Of a stretch of 8,975 nt of DNA, positions 1 through 4,540 are shown piece by piece; position 1 is the stretch's first letter, and each line of letters opens with the position of its first letter. The stretch spans positions 1 through 8,975 of the forward strand of contig JANQFM010000772.1 of NCBI GenBank assembly GCA_028277865.1, read 5' to 3'. Both the position numbers and the translations under genes were made by a program. Origin of the DNA: Acidobacteriota bacterium. Lineage in GTDB: Bacteria > Acidobacteriota > UBA6911 > RPQK01 > DATIPO01. Below the pieces are notes generated by a model, which worked only from the letters and a program-made list of their open reading frames with translations, had not been told where the DNA came from and did no database searches.

Positions 1-1132
1 CGGCATCATCCTGGGGCAAAGAGGCGCTGCGCCGTTGGTGGACCGCAGCACGCAGCAGGACCGCTGATTCGGGACAGCGGTCGTCGAACTTGCTGCTCAC
101 CCAGGTACAGGCATCCATGGCCGCCTCTTCCTCCGGGGCGACGATGAACCCGAATCCGTCCAGCGGATGAGAGAATTCCGAACGCTTGTAGGCCAGGTAA
201 ACCAGTCGGCTGGAGGCGTAGGGGATCCCGTCAAGGAGCCCGGACGCTTCGGGCAGGACTCCCTTCAGGATGCGGGCGCTGGCCGGAGCCGGCGTACACA
301 GGACAATGCGGTCGAACTCGGCCTCGAAGCCCCGGCCGCACAGCCTGTACGGCAGTTGCGAGGAAACGAGCTTCAGGCCTTTCAGATTCATTTGGATATC
401 GGTGCCGTTGAGCCGCTGCTTCAAGGCTTCCGTCAGATCGCTCATGCCGCCGGGCATGGTCAGGTAGACCGGACCCATTCCGCCATTGGCGGCTCTTAGA
501 CGGGACAGTCGGCGCATTCCTCTCCACAGGCTTCCGAACCTCTGTTCCAGCCGGTGAAAGTCGGCCATGGTGCTGACGGCGCTCAGCCGACTGGCGTCAC
601 CGGCGTAGACAGCGCTGATGAGGGGTGCGGCCACCTGATTGACGAATTCGCTGCCCAGCCGGCGCTGCAGAAAATCACGAATGCTCAGGTCGCCCCGGCT
701 GCGGGTGACGAAGGGTTCGGCCAGTGCACGCAAGCGTCCTCGGCGGCTCATGGGGGCTGAGCGCCAAAATGCGCCCAGGCGCACTGGCGAAAGGAACATC
801 ATCCCTTCAGGAAGCGCCCTCAAACGCCCTTCGCGCAAGACGAAGGTCCGTCGGCGCTCGTCCTTGGAACCAGCCGCTTCAATGCCCAGTTCCTGCACCA
901 GTTTGCGGGCATGGGGCTTGTGGGCAGCAAATCCCTCCGGCCCCGCTTCAAGCAGGAAACCGTCCCTCTTTTCGGAACGGATGACACCCCCCAGCCGAGC
1001 AGAGCCCTCCAGCAAACTGAGCCGGATCTCCACTCCCTGACGACGGCTTTCCTCTTGCAGGAAATAGGCGGCCGCCAGCCCCGAAATCCCCGCTCCAACC
1101 ACTGCAATGCGGATTCCGTCTTGGCCAGGCAT
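1..1132 (-). CDS. hemY: Protoporphyrinogen/coproporphyrinogen oxidase family flavoprotein (3' end outside window)
   Basis: FAD-dependent oxidase that aromatises a porphyrinogen to the porphyrin late in heme synthesis. The minus-strand frame is open from the ATG at 1132 to the window edge, giving 377 codons. Family members usually have about 460-480 residues, so roughly the last 85-100 are missing. Seen in the translation: the dinucleotide-binding motif GAGISG (residues 13-18), the acidic residue of LLEG (E42) followed by LGGVI (47-51), EAGPEGF (62-68), a YAGD motif near residue 180 and MPGGM near 245. All are typical of the HemY/PPOX family. The ATG is the only sensible start, because an in-frame TGA from the upstream heptamer array lies six codons before it. 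No Shine-Dalgarno sequence is visible; the leader consists of TGACAAC heptamers. The neighbouring same-strand radical SAM gene supports a porphyrin role. The sequence alone does not separate proto- from coproporphyrinogen as substrate. Confidence 0.9.
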   Translation of the reverse strand, partial: MPGQDGIRIAVVGAGISGLAAAYFLQEESRRQGVEIRLSLLEGSARLGGVIRSEKRDGFLLEAGPEGFAAHKPHARKLVQELGIEAAGSKDERRRTFVLREGRLRALPEGMMFLSPVRLGAFWRSAPMSRRGRLRALAEPFVTRSRGDLSIRDFLQRRLGSEFVNQVAAPLISAVYAGDASRLSAVSTMADFHRLEQRFGSLWRGMRRLSRLRAANGGMGPVYLTMPGGMSDLTEALKQRLNGTDIQMNLKGLKLVSSQLPYRLCGRGFEAEFDRIVLCTPAPASARILKGVLPEASGLLDGIPYASSRLVYLAYKRSEFSHPLDGFGFIVAPEEEAAMDACTWVSSKFDDRCPESAVLLRAAVHQRRSASLPQDDA

Positions 1133-1137
1133 GATGT

Positions 1138-1179
1138 TTGTCAGTTGTCAGTTGTCAGTTGTCAGTTGTCAGTTGTCAG
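1138..1179. repeat. TCAGTTG heptamer array (left arm)
   Basis: Five exact tandem copies of TCAGTTG (1141-1175) with partial copies at both ends. The array begins six bases from the start codon of the oxidase gene. Reverse-complement copies of the same unit occur at 1327-1345, so the two arrays bracket the gap as inverted arms about 150 bases apart. Short-period heptamer repeats of this kind are known from cyanobacteria (STRR sequences); whether these are related is not shown here. Confidence 0.9.
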
Positions 1180-1181
1180 GG

Positions 1182-1187
1182 ATTATA
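1182..1187 (-). promoter_or_regulatory. Candidate -10 box (TATAAT) for the porphyrinogen oxidase gene
   Basis: A perfect TATAAT reads on the minus strand, 49 bases before the ATG at 1132. The predicted start of transcription falls at the edge of the TCAGTTG heptamer array, so the leader would be almost pure repeat. The -35 region is weak: the best match is GTGACC, 15 bases upstream. The same arrangement occurs before the M16 peptidase gene. Confidence 0.4.
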
Positions 1188-1195
1188 CACTCTGC

Positions 1196-1272
1196 GGACC
1201 TTGGTCACGCGGAGGCGCAGAGGCGCGGAGGAGGAAGAGGAGAGGGAAGGAGAGGGACTTTGGACCTTGGTC
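1196..1272. repeat. GGACCTTGGTC direct repeat flanking a GGCGCAGA-type purine-rich array
   Basis: The 11-mer GGACCTTGGTC occurs exactly at 1196-1206 and 1262-1272. Between the copies lie about 25 bases of near-octameric units (AGGCGCAG, AGGCGCGG; 1207-1231), then a purine-rich GAGGAAGAGG-like run. The octamer resembles the CGCAGAG unit seen in the gaps at 2653-2773 and 8905-8975. No gene is visible here. Confidence 0.6.
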
Positions 1273-1295
1273 GTCCTCGGATCCTTCTTCCTGAC

Positions 1296-2525
1296 TCATT
1301 CCTTCTGCATCCCGGCTGGCAAATGGCAACTGACAACTGACAACTTTTCCGGATCGTAGTCGCAGAAGGGCTCTTCGGCGAGGTAGTCGCCGGTCATGGC
1401 GTAGGCACGTGCTCGCGAGCCTCCGCAGATGTGACGGAACTGGCAGATCCCGCAGCGGCCCTTGAAAAGATCGGGGCTGCGCAGTTCCCGGAATACCTTG
1501 TTGCTGCGGTAGACGTCCGCCAGCTTGTCACGGCGGATGTTGCCGCAGGTCAGGGGCAAAAAGCCGCTGGGGCAGATGTCTCCACAGTAGCTGATGAACA
1601 GGTGTCCTTTGCCCGAATTGACGCCCTTGGGCGCCAGGCCGATGCTGCCGCCAGGCCCGAAGTCGCGGGTCATGCGTGCAGGCAGGCGTGTCGGGTCGGG
1701 CCTGCCGCGGCCTTTCGGGCCGTCGGCGCGTGCGGCATGCGGGTGTCCATCGCCGGGATGCCCTGCATGTCCCGCCTTGCGGCGGTCTTGCATCAGGTAG
1801 CGGCGGTAGTGGGGCGCCTCGGTGATCTTGACAATAAAATCCACCTGGGAAGCGAAATCAGCCAGCTTGTCGAATAGCTGTTCATACTGAACGGCATTGA
1901 GCTGGCTCACCTCCCGTCCGCGCCCCATGGGAACAAGGAAGAATACCTCCCAGAAGACCACGCCCAAATCCTGGACCAGTTGCGCCATGGCGTCGAAGTG
2001 CTCGAAGTTGGTGGCGCTGAAAGTGGTGTTGATCTGCAGGGGCAGCCCCTCCTGTTTGGCGTAGCGGGCGCCCTGGATGGTGAGGCCGAAGGTTCCCGGA
2101 GTGTTTCTGAACGTGTCATGGACCTCGGCGCTGGGTCCGTCCAGGCTGAGCGCCATCTGATCCAGCCCGGCCTGCTTGAGGTCGTGCACCAGTGGGCGCG
2201 TCAGCAAAGGGGTGGCTGCCGGAATGGTGGCCATGCGCATACCGAGGCGGGATCCGTAGGTAATCAGTCGGCAAAGGTCTTCCCGCTTGGCCGGGTCGCC
2301 TCCCGAGAGGACGCAGATAGGAGTTTGCATCCGGGCCAGCTGGTCGAGCAGGGAGAATCCTTCTTCGGTCGTCAACTCGCCCGGCAGCGCCCGGGGGATC
2401 GCCTCGGCACGGCAGTGGCGGCAGGCCAAATCGCAGGCGCGGGTCGTCTCCCAGATGGCGACAAAGGGCGTACGGTCAAAGTCGATTGCAGACGGATTGG
2501 GCGGGGGCTTGCTTGAGCTCGGCAT
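1296..2525 (-). CDS. Radical SAM/SPASM protein, heme-pathway-like (TIGR04053 type)
   Basis: Radical SAM enzyme of 409 residues. The SAM [4Fe-4S] motif is C31-x3-C35-x2-C38, with GGDP at 75-78 and SLDG at 127-130. The C-terminal SPASM-like region has C314, C318 and C327, then C358-x2-C361-x5-C367 and C388, which could hold an auxiliary Fe-S cluster. Segments such as VFFLVPMGRGR, TEAPHYRR, PSGFLPL and GGSRARAYAMTGD match, from memory, the family named TIGR04053, related to AhbD/NirJ heme and heme d1 enzymes. The substrate is unknown. The ATG at 2525 was chosen because GGAGG sits 8 bases upstream; 38 codons further upstream are open but lack homology. Residues about 246-300 form a His/Gly/Arg/Pro-rich linker. 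The last roughly 16 residues come from heptamer repeat. It lies upstream of and codirectional with the porphyrinogen oxidase gene. Confidence 0.88.
   Translation of the reverse strand: MPSSSKPPPNPSAIDFDRTPFVAIWETTRACDLACRHCRAEAIPRALPGELTTEEGFSLLDQLARMQTPICVLSGGDPAKREDLCRLITYGSRLGMRMATIPAATPLLTRPLVHDLKQAGLDQMALSLDGPSAEVHDTFRNTPGTFGLTIQGARYAKQEGLPLQINTTFSATNFEHFDAMAQLVQDLGVVFWEVFFLVPMGRGREVSQLNAVQYEQLFDKLADFASQVDFIVKITEAPHYRRYLMQDRRKAGHAGHPGDGHPHAARADGPKGRGRPDPTRLPARMTRDFGPGGSIGLAPKGVNSGKGHLFISYCGDICPSGFLPLTCGNIRRDKLADVYRSNKVFRELRSPDLFKGRCGICQFRHICGGSRARAYAMTGDYLAEEPFCDYDPEKLSVVSCHLPAGMQKE
1327..1345. repeat. Heptamer array, inverted copy (right arm), inside the radical SAM 3' end
   Basis: CAACTGACAACTGACAACTT is a run of the TTGTCAG heptamer in the orientation opposite to the array at 1138-1179. 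It lies within the reading frame of the radical SAM gene and encodes the KLSVVSCHL segment near its C-terminus. A repeat element therefore appears to overlap, and to have replaced or extended, the end of that gene. Confidence 0.8.
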
Positions 2526-2533
2526 TCTCGATT

Positions 2534-2538
2534 CCTCC
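2534..2538 (-). promoter_or_regulatory. Shine-Dalgarno GGAGG that sets the radical SAM start
   Basis: On the minus strand GGAGG lies 8 bases before the ATG at 2525. It favours this start over the longer in-frame ATG at 2639, whose extra N-terminus shows no conserved features. Confidence 0.75.
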
Positions 2539-2652
2539 AGTGTGCTGATGGTACAAGCAACTTGCGTGCAATTCGAAAAGCGGTGGCGGGCCAGGGTGTG
2601 ATGGCTCAACGCCAAGGCAGGCTGGGTTAAATACCCCAAGCCAAGAGGGAGA

Positions 2653-2773
2653 TTTCACGCAATGACGCAAAGGCGCAGAGGAGGGGGAAGAGAAGAGGGG
2701 ATGAATTTCATGCCAATCCCCAGGTTCTCAACAAGACTCGACCTCTCTTGCGCCTTTGCGTCTCTGCGTGAGA
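2653..2773. repeat. Imperfect inverted repeat of GACGCAAAGGCGCA type
   Basis: The arms at 2653-2684 and 2742-2773 are 32 bases each, reverse-complementary at about 26 of 32 positions, and separated by 57 bases. They share an exact 14-base core (GACGCAAAGGCGCA). The element lies between the divergent radical SAM and deacylase genes. The right arm ends 30 bases before the deacylase ATG. As RNA or single-stranded DNA it could fold into a long hairpin. No transposase and no obvious target-site duplication were seen. Confidence 0.75.
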
Positions 2774-2796
2774 TTCCCCCTCCGATCTGCTACTCT
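2768..2796 (+). promoter_or_regulatory. Weak candidate promoter for the deacylase (GTGAGA-17-TACTCT)
   Basis: TACTCT at 2791-2796 fits the loose TAnnnT -10 pattern and lies six bases before the ATG at 2803. GTGAGA lies 17 bases upstream, at the outer end of the inverted repeat. Because no Shine-Dalgarno is visible, this could be a leaderless arrangement, but both boxes are poor matches to consensus. Confidence 0.25.
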
Positions 2797-2802
2797 GGCC
2801 GC

Positions 2803-4479
2803 ATGTGCAATTCCAGATGGTTTCTTTTCACTCTTGTCAGCATTTTCATCGTCGCCGGCTGCGGGACGCCGCCTCGCGAGTATGACGTCGTCATCCGCAA
2901 CGGGATGGTCTATGACGGCAGCGGCCAGGATCCGGTCAGCGGAGATCTGGCCATTGATTCCGACAGGATTGCGGCCTTGGGGGACTTGGGGGATGCGGTA
3001 GGCAAGGTCGAGATCGATGCCGCCGGGAAGGCCGTGGCGCCCGGGTTCATCAACATGCTGAGCTGGGCCACCGAATCGCTCATCCATGACGGGCGCGCCA
3101 TGAGCGACCTGCTGCAGGGCGTCACGCTGGAGGTGATGGGCGAAGGCATGACCATGGGGCCGCTCAACCCTCAGATGAAAGAAGAGATGCAACGCCGCCA
3201 AAGCGACATCCGCTATGACGTCGAATGGACCACTTTCGGCGAATACATGCAGTACCTGGAAGATCGCGGCATCTCTGCAAACGTGGCTTCTTTTGTGGGC
3301 GCCACCACTGTGCGCATCCATGAAATCGGCTATGAGGACCGCCCTCCCACAGAAGAGGAACTGGGGCGCATGAAGGAATTGGTGCGCCAAGCCATGCAGG
3401 AAGGGGCTTTGGGGGTCGGTTCCTCGCTGATTTACGCGCCCGCGTTTTACGCTTCCACCGAAGAGCTGATCGCGCTTTGTTCGGTGGCTGCCGAGTTTGG
3501 CGGAAGCTACATTTCCCACATGCGCAGCGAAGGCAACCAGATCCTGCAAGCCGTCGACGAACTGATCCGCATTTCCGAAGAGGCGGGACTGCCAGCCGAA
3601 ATCTACCATCTCAAGGCCGCCGGCCAGTCCAATTGGGGAAAGCTGGACCAAGTGATCGGAAAAGTCGAAGAGGCCCGCAAGCGGGGATTGGAGGTCCGCG
3701 CCGACATGTATACCTACACCGCCGGCGCCACGGGACTGGACGCCTCCATGCCTCCCTGGGTGCAGGAAGGCGGTCTGGATGCCTGGATCGAACGCCTCAA
3801 GGATCCCGCCACTCGCCAGAAGGTGGCCCGCGAGATGGGATCCGCCACCGACGATTGGGAGAATCTCTACTTCGCTGCGGGCACGGCTGAAAACCTATTG
3901 CTGGTGGGCTTCAAGAACGAAGAGCTGAAACCGCTGACCGGCAAGACCTTGGCTGAAGTGGCCCAAACCCGAGGCAAGTCCCCCGAGGAGACGGCCATGG
4001 ACCTGGTCATCGAAGACGGAAGCCGGGTGGGGACGGTCTACTTCCTCATGTCCGAAGACAACATCCGCAAGAAAGTGGCCCTGCCCTGGGTGAGCTTCGG
4101 ATCCGATGCCGGCGCGCCCGCATCGGAGGGGGTCTTCCTGAAGTCCAACCCTCATCCGCGTGCCTACGGCAACTTCGCCCGCTTGCTGGGCAAGTACGTC
4201 CGTGAAGAAAAGGTCATCCCCTTGCAGGAGGCCATCCGCAAGCTGACTCATCTTCCGGCCACCAATCTGGGTATTGCCGAGCGGGGCCGTCTGGCCGAAG
4301 GCTACTTTGCCGACGTGGTGATCTTCGATCCCGGGACGATCACCGACCACGCCACTTTCGAGTCGCCTCACCACTACGCTACGGGCGTGATGCACGTTTT
4401 TGTCAATGGCGCCCAGGTGGTGCGCGATGGGGAGCATACCGGTGCTAAGCCGGGCCGCTTCGTTCGCCGAGGCGAATAG
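2803..4479 (+). CDS. Lipoprotein of the N-acyl-D-amino-acid deacylase (amidohydrolase) superfamily
   Basis: Predicted membrane-anchored hydrolase of 558 residues. The start at 2803 gives a lipoprotein signal peptide: a short N-region, a hydrophobic stretch at 7-17 and lipobox VAGC with C20 as the lipid site. An upstream in-frame ATG at 2662 would add 47 residues of repeat-derived sequence and bury the signal. The body follows the D-aminoacylase pattern: DVVIRNGMVYDG near residue 28, APGFI at 79-83, QGVT at 105-108, SHMRSEG with H239, YHLKAAG with H269, GSDAG with D435, and a typical C-terminal end (VNGAQVVRDGEHTGAKPGR). The HxH after PGFI that binds metal in classical members is replaced by L86-S87-W88, and the GNCG cysteine motif reads GEG (E114). 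It may therefore be a single-metal or divergent enzyme; the substrate is unknown. It converges on the M16 peptidase gene. Confidence 0.85.
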   Translation: MCNSRWFLFTLVSIFIVAGCGTPPREYDVVIRNGMVYDGSGQDPVSGDLAIDSDRIAALGDLGDAVGKVEIDAAGKAVAPGFINMLSWATESLIHDGRAMSDLLQGVTLEVMGEGMTMGPLNPQMKEEMQRRQSDIRYDVEWTTFGEYMQYLEDRGISANVASFVGATTVRIHEIGYEDRPPTEEELGRMKELVRQAMQEGALGVGSSLIYAPAFYASTEELIALCSVAAEFGGSYISHMRSEGNQILQAVDELIRISEEAGLPAEIYHLKAAGQSNWGKLDQVIGKVEEARKRGLEVRADMYTYTAGATGLDASMPPWVQEGGLDAWIERLKDPATRQKVAREMGSATDDWENLYFAAGTAENLLLVGFKNEELKPLTGKTLAEVAQTRGKSPEETAMDLVIEDGSRVGTVYFLMSEDNIRKKVALPWVSFGSDAGAPASEGVFLKSNPHPRAYGNFARLLGKYVREEKVIPLQEAIRKLTHLPATNLGIAERGRLAEGYFADVVIFDPGTITDHATFESPHHYATGVMHVFVNGAQVVRDGEHTGAKPGRFVRRGE

Positions 4480-4521
4480 GAAGCAGAGCAGAACCCGCGA
4501 AAGGGACACGTAATTCTCTCT

Positions 4522-4540
4522 GAGGGTTTCCCCTCTTATT
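4522..4540. terminator. Possible weak hairpin terminator between convergent genes
   Basis: GAGGG-TTTC-CCCTC (4522-4535) forms a 5-bp stem followed by TTATT on the plus strand. It is the only hairpin noticed in the 56-base gap between the convergent deacylase and M16 genes, and it abuts the M16 stop codon. The stem is short and the T-run interrupted, so this is tentative. Confidence 0.25.

Noticed and set aside
167..1040. Several plus-strand open frames over the left edge
   Set aside because: The minus strand carries a continuous porphyrinogen oxidase frame with conserved motifs throughout, so these are shadows.
1138..1345. Insertion sequence
   Set aside because: Inverted heptamer arms are present but there is no transposase frame; it could at most be a non-autonomous element.
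1107..1359. Small open frames with SVVSCQLSVVSC translations
   Set aside because: They are direct read-through of the heptamer array and carry no gene-like signals.
2526..2639. Upstream ATG extending the radical SAM protein by 38 residues
   Set aside because: A good GGAGG sits 8 bases before the inner ATG at 2525, and the extension has no conserved features.
2662..2802. Upstream ATG extending the deacylase by 47 residues
   Set aside because: The added residues are encoded by the inverted repeat, lack homology and would hide a clear lipoprotein signal peptide.
2728..3651. 307-codon minus-strand open frame opposite the deacylase
   Set aside because: Antisense shadow of the deacylase lipoprotein gene, with no recognisable motif; GC-rich coding DNA often leaves the opposite strand open.
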